Shown here one piece after another: positions 37,500 to 48,429 of a stretch of DNA of 64,000 nt. Both the position numbers and the translations under genes were made by a program. The stretch comes from Musa acuminata AAA Group (Eukaryota > Streptophyta > Magnoliopsida > Zingiberales > Musaceae): positions 30,589,001-30,653,000 of the forward strand of contig NC_088339.1 of NCBI RefSeq assembly GCF_036884655.1, written 5' to 3'. Each line of letters begins with the position of its first letter. Position 1 is the stretch's first letter. Below the pieces are notes generated by a model. That model saw only the letters and a program-made list of their open reading frames with translations, was not told the DNA's origin and did no database searches.

Positions 37500-39476
37500 A
37501 ATGGAGAACGAACAACTCCTGGGTCTTCCTTGAAGGAAGGGAAGCTGCTTCTTGTCTTGCTCACCGGCCGCCGAGCCCAAGGTGGGCGCATGAGTCCGAA
37601 CCCCGAGCCCGAGCACTGGGGTTGTGCCCGCCCGACGCAGTGGGGAACAGGAGAGGCCCCATGCTGTCTTGGTTCCATTAGGACACCAGGTCGAAGGGAG
37701 AAAGAAGGCAGGGAGTGCAGAGTGGGCAGTCCCCATCTCGCCCCACGCAAGTCGGGGTGGGGGCATGTCCTTGTGGGCGGCACATCGGCCCGGCCGTAGC
37801 GGAGGAAGCCCCTCCGAGATGGACATCGGTGCCTCGTCGTCATGTGCTCCAATTTAAGTGCGTCCTTCCAAAACATCACCCTCTTCTGCTCCCTCTCCTT
37901 GGCACACTTGGCCAACACTCTTCCAAACACCCAAGTAATGCTCTCAGATCGCATCCGTCTCCTTTGCCTGTTAAACCCATATGCTTAGTTAACCTGCTGC
38001 ACGAGATTAGTTTAAGGTTGCTTCCGAAATCTAATCTCCACTCGATTAAAGAATGATGGCAGTACTACTGCATTAGTACTCGATGACAACTCAAGGATCC
38101 CGGGCGTCTCTGTTATTCCAATAATCTTTCTTGTTTCTGGGAAGCTCTGAGGGCACCAGTCATGGTGATGCGTGGAGTGTTCTGAGAAGCTTCCCGTGCA
38201 ACGCAAGCTTCCATTTATCACCCCCGCCCATGAGAGACTGCAGTGGCATTACTAATCATGTCAGATTTGGATGCGTAAATTATCATCGTTTATGTGGATC
38301 CAGGTCCTGTTATTGCACACACCCAACTGCAGAGAAGCTCTACAAAGCTGGATAGAATGGCAGCTTTGCGCAGGTCCATTATCCACTTGCAGTCTCGACT
38401 CTCCAAAAGCCAACACGGCGTTCCAGGCCTGGATTTTAGATTAATATTGCATAGTGCTTTCTGCATTTGTACTTGCAGAATCACAGTCTCTTCTCGAGAT
38501 CTTAGCTGCTCCACCAACCAAGATCAAAATCTTCACTGTTGTTGCAACAAGTTCTATGGCACATCACGGGGATTTACTCTGTCTCTTTGACAAACGCAAT
38601 GTGTATGATCCGCAATAATCCCCCATGGCAAAGCAGCTTCTTCCTGTGAGCACACACCACCAACTTAGCGCTCTCTCTCTCTCTCACTCTCTCTCTCTTT
38701 CTGCATGGATCAAGAAAAGTACAGTTTCGCAGAGTTGAAAGGCAGCAGAGCTGCGGGGGGCCCTTGGGCACATCTGGCTGCTCCCGAGAACAACTACTTG
38801 AGAGAAAAGTAGCAGCAAATGCAGCTTCCAGCATTGGCTGGAGCTGAAACTTTGGCCCTTCTTTTCTGCCGGTTTCTAACTTGTATAAAGCCCCTTTAAT
38901 GCTGCTGCCGCTGCCGCTGCTGCCCTCCATTTTCAGAGCCTCTCTAAGCTTCTCTTTTTTTGCCTTTCTCTGGAGAAGGAGAAATAAATGCCACCATTCT
39001 TGCCAGAGAGCGACGCTTCTCATAATGGACCTGCGCGTTCTGAAGGCAATCATCACAAGCGGCAGTCTTCTTCTTCTTCTTCTTCTTCATCTGTTACACT
39101 ACTACTTATTTCCCCTTTTAAATGCTTTGTCCCTTCTGCTAGTCTCCTCCTCCTCCCTGATGCAAATTCTTCAAAGAAAAAGTTGTCGAAAAAATGATCT
39201 TTGAATCTCAATCTTTCATCGAATCATCATTCCAAAATAATGTGAATATATATATGCAATTATATGCATGTATATTATATCTTCACGTACCCCATGCTGC
39301 TGCTCTTGTAGCTGCTGATTAATATGGGAAACCAACAAAGGGAGCACACCGAGACAACACATAGGTCTGTAGCCATTTCTCAAAGGTCACTTTAGTAATT
39401 AGACCAACTCAATTTGCTCCCTCGTTGACCCTTATAACCCCGACGGCGGCCCCAACGGCGCCGGCCCTGCTACGCC

Positions 39477-39483
39477 TATATAA
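39477..39483 (+). promoter_or_regulatory. TATA box of the CYP734A-type P450 gene
   Basis: TATATAA 304 bases upstream of the start codon, with a pyrimidine-rich initiation zone (CT tract 39519-39540) at the expected distance. The implied 5' UTR is about 270 bases. A W-box core TTGACC lies upstream at 39425-39430. Confidence 0.65.
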
Positions 39484-39518
39484 CCCCACACACCTATCCC
39501 TCCTTACCCCTCCCCCCC

Positions 39519-39540
39519 TCTCTCTCTCTCTCTCTCTCTC
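39519..39540. repeat. (CT)n tract at the expected P450 transcript start
   Basis: Eleven CT units about 36 bases downstream of the TATA box. CT-rich initiators of this kind are common in plant core promoters. Confidence 0.85.
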
Positions 39541-39688
39541 CAAATCAAAACCTATTCCTCTCCTCATCCTCAACTCTTTTTGTACTCAACCCACCCATCT
39601 GTGTTGCTATAAAAGAGGACCAGACCGCAGTTGAGAGGCGCGGCTTCTGTTTCTGTTGTTGTCGTTGTTGTTGTCGTGTCAGCTAGCA

Positions 39689-39716
<28 letters not shown>
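39689..39716. repeat. (CTG)n trinucleotide repeat in the P450 5' UTR
   Basis: Nine CTG units about 70 bases upstream of the start codon, within the inferred leader. Length polymorphism here could affect leader structure; that is inference. Confidence 0.9.
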
Positions 39717-39719
<3 letters not shown>

Positions 39720-39786
39720 CCACTGGAGCGCTTCTAGGAAACCGAGGTGGGAGGAGGAGGAGGAGGAACAGGGAAGATAAGAGAGC

Positions 39787-42483
39787 ATGAGCTATACGGT
39801 GGTGGGGTGGTCATGGAGGTGGTGCTTGTCCCTGGGCATCATAGGGGCTTGCATGTTCGTGGCGCTCAAGGTGTTGGACTTCCTGTGGTGGCGGCCGAAG
39901 AGGCTGGAGGAGCACTTCGCAAGGCAGGGCATAAGAGGCCCCCCCTACCGCTTCTTCGTCGGCTGCGTCAAGGAGATGGTCGGCCTGATGCTGGACGCTT
40001 CCTCCAAGCCAATGATGCCTCAGACCTCTCACAACATCCTCCCAAGAGTCCTCTCCTTCTATCACCATTGGAAGAAGATCTACGGTACTTGCTCCATCCT
40101 TCCCGCTCCTCCTCCTCCTCCTGCTTCAGGGGTCTCTGTTCTTACTCTACTTTGGTGGCGCTTGTGGTTGGTGGTGATCATTGTTCGTTTGCTTCTTGGG
40201 TTTGCTTTCCACGCTTCTTCTCTAGTCTATATTTCCCTTCCATGCATTGAGCCCTACGGGACGATTGTGCTTGTTAATTTTGGGCTCCGGCGAGCCTCCT
40301 TATTTCTGTGCTCGAGGACGGTGAGCAATTTCCTGTTCTCATCATCCATGTTTAATGTGTCCTCTCCTCCTCCCTCTCGATTGCTGTCAGGATCTTTTGC
40401 TCTTGTGGTGGTGGGGCAATTCAAGGCTTGCTAGTTTCTTTGTTCCATCCCATATTGAATCATATGGTTTTGGAGCTTTCTGAGCTTGAATATTGAATTA
40501 TGGGATCTAGTTTTCTTCCTCTTCCTTTTTTGTGATGCATAATTTAGCTATTAACTGACCATACGAGCTTTACTGCTGTACCAGCTTGAGGTTTTTGCCT
40601 TTATCCACTTAGAGAGACTCAATGATGCCCTTTCAGCTCTCAAGTTCTGTAGTTGTTGTTCTCGCTCTTTTTCTCTGTCCCACTTCTGAAATCTTGCTTG
40701 GCTGCTCTGCTCTGCTCTGCTGCCCCCATAACATAATCTTTCACCTTCTCTTTTCCTCCCCTCTCATGTATTTATCTACCTCAATTGACTGTCCTTCTTG
40801 GTTCAATCAATCCTTTTCTTGTTGCTGAATCAGACTCCTTTTGCAGGCTCCACATTCCTGCTGTGGTTCGGCCCTACCCCGCGCCTCACTGTCGCAGACC
40901 CCGACCTCATCAGGGAGATCTTCTTGTCGCGGTCCGACGTCTTCGAGCGCTACGAGTCCCACCCGCTGGTCCGGCAGCTCGAAGGCGAGGGGCTGGTGAG
41001 CCTCCGAGGCGAGAAATGGGCTCATCACAGGAAGGTCCTCACCCCCACCTTCCACATGGGGAACCTCAAGGTAAGCACCTCATTCCTTACCTGTTCGATT
41101 GCTAGTGCGACCCTTTCTCCAGCAGCGGTAGACTGGCAACTAATCTCACCGTGGCCCTGGATCAGCTCCTGATACCTTTCATCGGGAAGACGGTTCTGGA
41201 TATGGTGGAGAAGCTGCCGACCTCCGGCGACGAGGTGGAGATCGACGTGTCGGAGTGGTTCCAGACGGTGACCGAGGACGCCATCACCCGGACAGCATTC
41301 GGCCGGAGCTACGACGACGGCAAGGCCGTCTTCCAGCTGCAGGCCCAGCAGATGGTCTTCGCGGCCGAGGCCTTCCGCAAGGTGTTCATCCCCGGCTACA
41401 GGTATCAGTCTCTGCTCGTGTCATGCTCTGCTACTGCCCTCCGTGGACGTTTGACTAACGTTGGATCTCATAGGTTCCTGCCGACGAAGAAGAACACGAA
41501 CTCGTGGAAGTTGGAGAAGGAGATCAAGAGGAGCCTGATCAGGCTCATCGGCCGGCGGAAGGAGCGGCTGGGGGAGGAGGGGAAGCCCGACGGCAGCGTG
41601 AAGGACCTGCTGGGCCTGATGATCGACGCGAGCGCGTCGAAGCAGGGCGCGGTGCAGGCGGCGTCGCCGAAGCCTGTTTCGTCACCGCCGTCGACGATCA
41701 CCGTCCGGGACATCGTGGAGGAGTGCAAGACCTTCTTCTTCGCGGGAAAGCAGACCACCTCCAACCTGTTGACGTGGACGACGGTGCTCCTGGCCATGCA
41801 CCCGGAGTGGCAGGAGCGCGCGCGGGCGGAGGTCCTCCGCGTGTGCGGTGCACGTGATCTCCCTACCCGCGATCACCTCGCCAAGCTCAAGACGGTACCG
41901 CCCCCATCTGTCTCTCCCTCTCTCTCTACCCCGTCAGTAGGGGTAATTCGGTCAATTACTAAATTTACGTGTCGTCTTCGTTTCTTCGGCTTATTTTGGG
42001 CAGCTGGGGATGATACTGAACGAGACGCTGCGGCTGTACCCGCCGGCGGTGGCGACGATCCGACGGGCGAAGGCGGAGGTGGAGCTGGGCGGGTACCACA
42101 TCCCCCGGGGGACGGAGCTGCTGATCCCCATCATGGCCGTCCATCACGACGCACGGCTGTGGGGCCCGGACGTGACCCAGTTCAATCCGGCCCGGTTCGC
42201 CGACGGCGCCAGCCGCGCCGCCCGCCACCCCACCGCATTCATCCCCTTCGGCCTGGGCCCTCGGATGTGCATCGGCCAGAACCTGGCCCTCCTCGAGGCC
42301 AAGCTCACCGTCGCCGTCCTCCTCCAGCGCTTCGCCTTCCGCCTCTCCCCTTCCTACGTCCACGCCCCAACCGTCCTCATGCTCCTCTACCCCCAGTACG
42401 GCGCCCCCATCCTTTTCCGCCCCCTACCTCTGCCGTCCGATCCCTCAACGACGGCCACGACTCACACCCAAAGCCTCTCGTGA
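39787..42483 (+). CDS. CYP734A: Cytochrome P450, CYP734A type (brassinosteroid-inactivating), five exons
   Basis: CYP72-clan P450 of the ER membrane. CYP734A enzymes (BAS1 and rice relatives) hydroxylate brassinosteroids at C-26 and so inactivate them. Exons are 39787-40084, 40847-41070, 41166-41401, 41474-41894 and 42004-42483, all GT-AG, giving 552 residues. An N-terminal membrane anchor (about residues 9-30) is followed by ALKVLDFLWWRPKRLEEHFA and RQGIRGPPYRFFVG, the family's N-terminal signature. The I-helix motif AGKQT is at 343-347, the K-helix ETLR at 400-403, and the haem-binding FGLGPRMCIG at 475-484 with Cys 482. All catalytic motifs are intact. The middle exon carries a variable Ala/Ser-rich insert near 304-328. 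A read-through frame at 41151-42605 spans introns and is not the protein. The subfamily call is strong; substrate is inferred from the family. Confidence 0.93.
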
Positions 42484-43745
42484 CAGACTGCTTCCTCCCT
42501 CCATCATCTTCTTCTATTACTGTCATGACTTTGACCCTCTTGGTATCATCATACACGTTGACCAAACCACCCTGTAAGCTTGTGCCTCGACTATGTGACC
42601 AGTGACCACCACCACTACTAACTTGGCCGTCCTCTGCAATGTAAAAGCTCGGGATACCCTTAACACTGCACCTCTTTAGGTGTCAATGAAGCGAAACCAG
42701 TCTTCCTCTCTCCTTTTTCTCCTCTTCTTTTTTTTTTGGTCTACATCTCCACCATTGCTTTGGTGCTTGTACTACTACTGTATTATACCCCTCCTTCCAG
42801 CTTTTGCAATACACGATTTGTTTATCCTTGTCTTCTCGCTCTCTTGCACTCTGCTCTAAGGAATAGTGTTTCTTCATCAAGCTTTGTCACTGCAGAAGAA
42901 TCGACTGTTGTGGATGACCCAGATAAAGGGAAGTGTGGTGGTGGAGTGCAGCTACGACAACAGTGGAAGCACCACCAAAAGGGTGCGCAGAGAAAGAAGA
43001 TGATTGGCGCGTTCCGGCCGCGACAATGAATCAACGGGGGATTGAGATGCCGAGAGAGGGGGGGGGGGGAGGGAGGGAGTGAGGGCGGAGTCGGAAGCTT
43101 GTCTGCTTGCTGTGTCTGTGTGTGTGTGTGTGATCAGAGAACAGAGTGTGGGAGTGTTGGAGCAGAACAGGGTGTCCTGTTGGCTAGCTGTCACTCCGTG
43201 GTACAGACAAAAACGCAGACAGAGTGCCGGCACTGTTGCAGCGCACATAATCTCTGGCGCGGTGGACCCGACGGAGCAGGAGCAGGAGCAGTAGCAGTAG
43301 CAGGAGCAGGTCGGGGCTCGCGGACAGGGTGGTGAGGTGCTTTCGGCACTTTCCCGGTCGTTGCGGACAGAGTCGTTGAATCACTGTTGGATTGCAGCAT
43401 TGATTGCTTAACCAGTTGCATGAATTGTCCACGTCCCGACTCCAAAGCACCGGCTTCCCTGCTCAGATGCCCTCTTGCCACCCCCCCATTTACTCAAAAC
43501 TCATCGTCCGCCTACCACATGTTCGTCAAAATGCCAGACGCCATGCACTCGGTTTTCGAAACCTTGCATCAAATGCCACCGTCTGTCGTGCTCCAGCGAT
43601 CACCCCCTTGCTAATCTTGATTAGGTTTGCAGACAAGCATGAGAGGTGATGCCACATTGACATGCAGCAGAGAGGGGGACACCTTCATTGTGATAAAAAG
43701 CAATACAGTAGTACTTCATTCATGACTGGTGGAGTGGCTCACCAT

Positions 43746-43858
43746 TCTCTCTCTCTCTCTCTCTCTCTCTCTGCTTTCCTGCCACCACACTTGACAATGC
43801 CAGTGGCACAACATACCACTGCATGTGTTGCTGCACACCTCTCTCTCTCTCTCTCTCT
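43746..43858. repeat. Two (CT)n tracts
   Basis: CT tracts at 43746-43772 and about 43841-43858, separated by 68 bases of unique sequence. Confidence 0.9.
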
Positions 43859-45413
43859 TCTTTATGGATGTTTGGGCACTCAAACCTTATTGAGCAGTGA
43901 AAGGTAGATTCATATGATGGTAAGCAGCCTTTCGCAAGTATTGAACCCCAAGATATGTGTTTCTCATGTGTCTCTGGTCCCCATGACAGCATGTGGAAGA
44001 GGAGTCATACCTCAATCCTCCTCTTCGCTTCTCCTCCTCCCTTCCTATAAAATATGGGAAGCATCCCAATGTGCATGTGATCCTTCTACATGCCATAATT
44101 ACCTTTCAGATTTAAATACCACACAATCTAACCCCAGGCACAGACACACTAGTTTTATCTTCTCAGTCTCCTCCTAAACCATCTCTGTAGCCCTCTGCCA
44201 GGGGATTCATTCATCCATCCACACCAACATGCAGCATGAGCTTTACTTCCACCATTGCCTCACCTTTATCCTTGGATGCTGATCTAAAAAGGAGTGAGAA
44301 ATCATGGGAAATCTCATCCTGATGTGCTTGTAAACCCTTGGGAAGAAGAAGAAGCCATTCCTCTCCATGCTTTATGGAACAAGGGGTGGATAATGCCTGT
44401 CATGCAGTAAACTAATAGCAGCACCCCCCAAGGCTTCCTCATCATAGCAGCAGCACTACTTTTGTGTATGCATGCATCCATGCATGTGTCTGTGTTGATG
44501 CGAATAACCGGAAGCTTTCATTCCCAATGCAGGGCACTGAGGATTCAAAGTAACCTGATGGCCATGAAGGGCAAGTAGGAAGCAGGAGATGAGTTTGGAG
44601 TCCTTCAAGAGGGTACCATGTCCTTTCTCTTTCTTCAAAGAGGCCTTTAGTTTATGACCCAACTTGATTCTCCTGCTTGCGGCAAATCCCTATCACACTA
44701 TTACTTAAATGCAACTGTACCCATTTGAGCTTATCTCGAAAGAACACACGAAAGACATATTCCAATGTTAAGCACACAGGATCTCTGTGCATGTGAAAGA
44801 AATGATATAACCCAAGTAATCCATATAAAATTGCCTCAGTAGTCCATGTTTAGCTGGACCAAAACTACTTCTTCTTAGCATCAGCACAATCTGTTTGTAT
44901 CTTCCTCTAAAACTAATCCCCCCTCCCTCCCCCTCCCTTGTGCAGGAATAGTAAGGAAAGAAGGAGAGCCCAGAGAATCCAGTAGCATTTTGGAATCTTT
45001 TTACATGCAAGAAGGTGGTCAACTTACATTTTTTTGGCACCTCATGCAATCATGCGAAAACCATGATAACTTAATCCTTCTTCACCTTAATAATGCAGCT
45101 AATGATACGGCAAACTATTTAATACAAGGTGGTAATGTGATGTCAAAGAAGAGGCAAAACCAGGTTACTACAGCAGACTTGCAGCATCAGATAACTATAG
45201 AAAGATTGATGTGGAATGGCATTAATTAGAATCTACATCCTGGACTACAGTGCATCATCAGCCTTATAATAACAAGTGGTGTTGGACATCATCGATATGA
45301 GTTTATGTGACTTTTAGAGGCTCTGAAACCACAATTGCTGCTCTTCTTTCAGCCTTCAGGAAGCCAGTCGAGCAAACATGCGAGATTTGACAAAGGGAAA
45401 TCTCATAGGAAGG

Positions 45414-45416
<3 letters not shown>

Positions 45417-45471
<55 letters not shown>
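45417..45471. repeat. (TA)n microsatellite
   Basis: About 27 uninterrupted TA units. Capable of cruciform extrusion. Confidence 0.97.
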
Positions 45472-45474
<3 letters not shown>

Positions 45475-46704
45475 AATATTTAAATATTTATTTAAAATTT
45501 TTAGATCACACTCTATCTTTTAGATAATTTTTTTCTTATTTAATTTTATTAAAGTTATCCTAATTGCTATAAATAATTTATTTTTCTATCTTTCTTACAA
45601 ATCGCATACATTCATCTCAATTAAGTATCCAATTTTCAGAAATCGATTTAGTTGAAGGCTATTTTGGGGTACACCAATTAATTTCGACTGATGAGGAATG
45701 ACAACCTCTCAGAAAGTAATACTTTCATGTCCAGAAAGAAAACCCCTCCTATTCTGCCTGCAGTGTTCAATGCATCAGGCGATTATGAACTCATGAAACA
45801 TGAGCTAAGATCGATCAAGAATTCCACACATTTAACACATTCCTGCGATCAATCATTCATGCCCGCAAACTGTTTGCACAAATGTTGTCAGTTTCTGCTG
45901 GCACATGAATGATCGAATCCAGTAGCAGCCTCCACAACACGCCGTTAGATCAAACTGCGATCTCCCCTTCCATCTCCGGCTGCAGCGGCGCCCCCCAAGG
46001 GGCTCTGAGAACAAGAAGGCTACAAGACCCTCCCCCGCGACAAGAATCAAACCAAAACACATGTCCAACATGGAAGCTGTTGGTCGTTAGGCGTGCCGAC
46101 AGCCGTCCGACCGAAGCCTCGCAACAGCTGCAGCCCAGGTGCTGCGCTCTTTTCTTTAACCACAGGGCGGGGGTTCTCGCAGTGGCATTCCGTCGAACAC
46201 ATGGCGCGCAGCCTGAGAGACGCTGGCTCGGGTGCTGCGCTGCCATGGATTCCATCTCACATGAGGCCGCAGGGGGCTCACAAAACCAGACCCGGGGGAG
46301 GCATGAACAGACGCCTCTCGTATTCTAATGGCCTGCACTCCCCCTAGTAAATTGTTTGAGATCTCGTCTCATCACAGCTCACTTTGTTTGGTGCCCCTCG
46401 GCCACTGCTGCCCCCAGCTAAATGCCAAAGGCCGGTCCTTCATCTGCGCCAATCTGTCGGGGGTATGGAAGACAAGGGGAGCATCGCCATCTCCTTCTCC
46501 ATGATTGGCAAGTCTCCCACTCCTCCATGGAATACTCTATTTTATGTGTCCTGCACTGCTGCTTCTCCCTGTCTTCTCTCCTCCACAGAGTGGTTGGGTT
46601 ACAGCTGCGTGTGAGCTAATTGTTGCAGCTCAAATCACGCTTAGCTGTAACAGTGATCCACTCTGTTAATTTATATTTCCTCTTATATTTCTATAGACTT
46701 TGAT

Positions 46705-46735
46705 CGCCCAAACAATAATCTCAATCGTTTGGGCG
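46705..46735. other. Short perfect inverted repeat (hairpin)
   Basis: CGCCCAAAC at 46705-46713 pairs with GTTTGGGCG at 46727-46735 around a 13-base loop. It is not followed by a T tract and is not near an identified gene end, so no function is assigned. Confidence 0.6.
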
Positions 46736-48315
46736 TTCATCGGAGAAGATAGAAGGTGGGTTTGGGGAAGAAGTCTCCAATAGGAGATCTAAAAGCTCAT
46801 CTCCAATAGTTTGACTTTGATTTGGCATTTAGTGCTTAATTGCATGGTTTATACATCTCTTCATAGAGGTCAACACCTTTTTCCTCAGGCAGTCACCGAG
46901 GCATATAACTATTGGAGCTTACAAAGTCAACCGTCTTTGCATCTCCACACAAATCATAATTATCTTCTGCCTAAGAAGATAATCTTCAGACATTCAATTT
47001 TGCTTATGCATACCGATCATATTAATAATCTTTTGTGGTTTCAGTTTTTCTTAATCTACAAAAAAAAAATTCAGGTTTACATTCGTAAGTTAGTAATTAC
47101 TCACTAAGGAGCATGAAATCTTATCATGGTGTTTGGGTCCCAAGTTTTTGGTTCAAGGCTTAATCTATAGTTTGTCCTTCTTGATTGCTTAAATTTGTGG
47201 GTTGACTTTTTTTGTAGCACCTAATTTATGGTTTGACAGTTTATGGTTGACTAATTGCTTAACTAATACAAAGTCTTTAGTGGCTTAATTATTTTCATCC
47301 TAGAGAAATTTCAAAATCCTTTAGGGTAAAAAAATATGCTTTTTGTTACCTCCTATAAAATAAGAAATGCATTTGCCCTTCTCATTTCCTATTGTAAGAT
47401 CAAGGGATTGCTCAGATGTTCTATGAACAACAAAAAGCTTCTAACTTTGTCATAATAATTATCACCACTTCCAAATCATCTGTAAAGTCAAATTAGTAAA
47501 TGTGATAGATTGACCAAGTTTAACAACAGGGAATTTAAATTAAATGGAGATGATAACTAGATATAATTTCCTGCTCCAACAACATGTTAACACAAATCAA
47601 CTTTCACCAAAAAAAATCTGAAGTAAATGTGACAGGATTCAATTATCTTGAAAAATTCTAACAAATATTGTTTCATTTAATGCAAAGATTCATGAGCAGT
47701 ATCAAGTCAACTCAGACAACTATATAACCTTAAAGCAATATTGCAAACTACAAAGAGTCAACTTCTAGACTCTCTTATCAGCCAACATAAAGAGACAACC
47801 CAACATGAACATATGGAGATATCAACATCACAAGCACTGTTTGGTCGGGTAATTAGAGCATAATTAACTGAGAAATGAAACTTACCTTCTTAACTTGTGA
47901 TACATCAGGTCACATGAGACACATCCACACTCTTCTTCATCTCTCAGTGAATCTCCACCAATCCAACATGAACAGTTGCATGTCCTACTTCAAATAATTA
48001 ATGCAATGCTGTTGCTTTCCTTCAATGAATAGATGAGCCAAACAGCTAACATCATCAACAGGCAATAATGCACACAAGAAAAGAGAGAGGGAGGTTGGGA
48101 ACATACACCATGAGCATATCCACATTAGCCTGGAATCATGTGGGGTTTTCCTTCCTGCACAATGACTTCAGAACGGCAACAGCCAGGCAGAGAAAGAAAC
48201 TATATGGCCACTGAAACAAATGCCAAAAGGCTATTAGTTCGGACCACTGCTTTTTGGTCCACCATTACAGCCTACATAATAACTCAAACTGGACATCAGA
48301 AAACAGCAACCTCAC

Positions 48316-48423
48316 TTGGTGACAGTACTGGTATTCGAACTCAGTGATGCCATCTCTGAGGCTTCTTTTGGGGTCTCTGACAAATATGTCCTGCATCATC
48401 CTGAGATGCCTCACATCAGGACA
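48316..48423 (-). other. Candidate 36-codon internal exon, unknown gene
   Basis: On the minus strand a 108-base segment is open in one frame and is bounded by CTTTCAG at its 5' side and CAA|GTGAGG at its 3' side, both plausible splice sites in phase 0. The translation begins CPDVRHLRMMQDIFVRDPKR and continues with SLRDGITEFEYQYCHQ. It reads like ordinary conserved protein rather than random sequence, but I do not recognise the family and no flanking exon is certain. Confidence 0.3.
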
Positions 48424-48429
48424 CTGAAA

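Larger units (their letters stand above)
35120..39470. other. Intergenic region upstream of the P450 gene
   Basis: No recognisable protein-coding exon. A GC-rich patch at 37540-37860 has open frames on several strands that resemble no family. Several CT/GA tracts are listed separately. The last kilobase is likely P450 promoter. Confidence 0.45.
42484..48300. other. Long intergenic region downstream of the P450 gene
   Basis: The first few hundred bases include the P450 3' UTR. The rest holds CT, CAG/CTG-like and TA microsatellites and mildly GC-rich stretches at 43020-43330 and 45930-46330. Open frames there (up to 139 codons) overlap on both strands and show no family motifs. I see no intact mobile element and no RNA gene. 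Confidence 0.45.

Noticed and set aside
37245..37954. Overlapping open frames of 77-193 codons on both strands
   Set aside because: GC-rich patch with no family motifs; part of one frame is a translation of the GA tract.
41151..42605. 484-codon plus-strand frame
   Set aside because: It spans two GT-AG introns of the P450 gene and changes frame after the fourth exon; the spliced model restores the haem-binding motif.
45909..46347. Open frames up to 139 codons on both strands
   Set aside because: Mutually overlapping, no recognisable domain and no consistent third-position bias.
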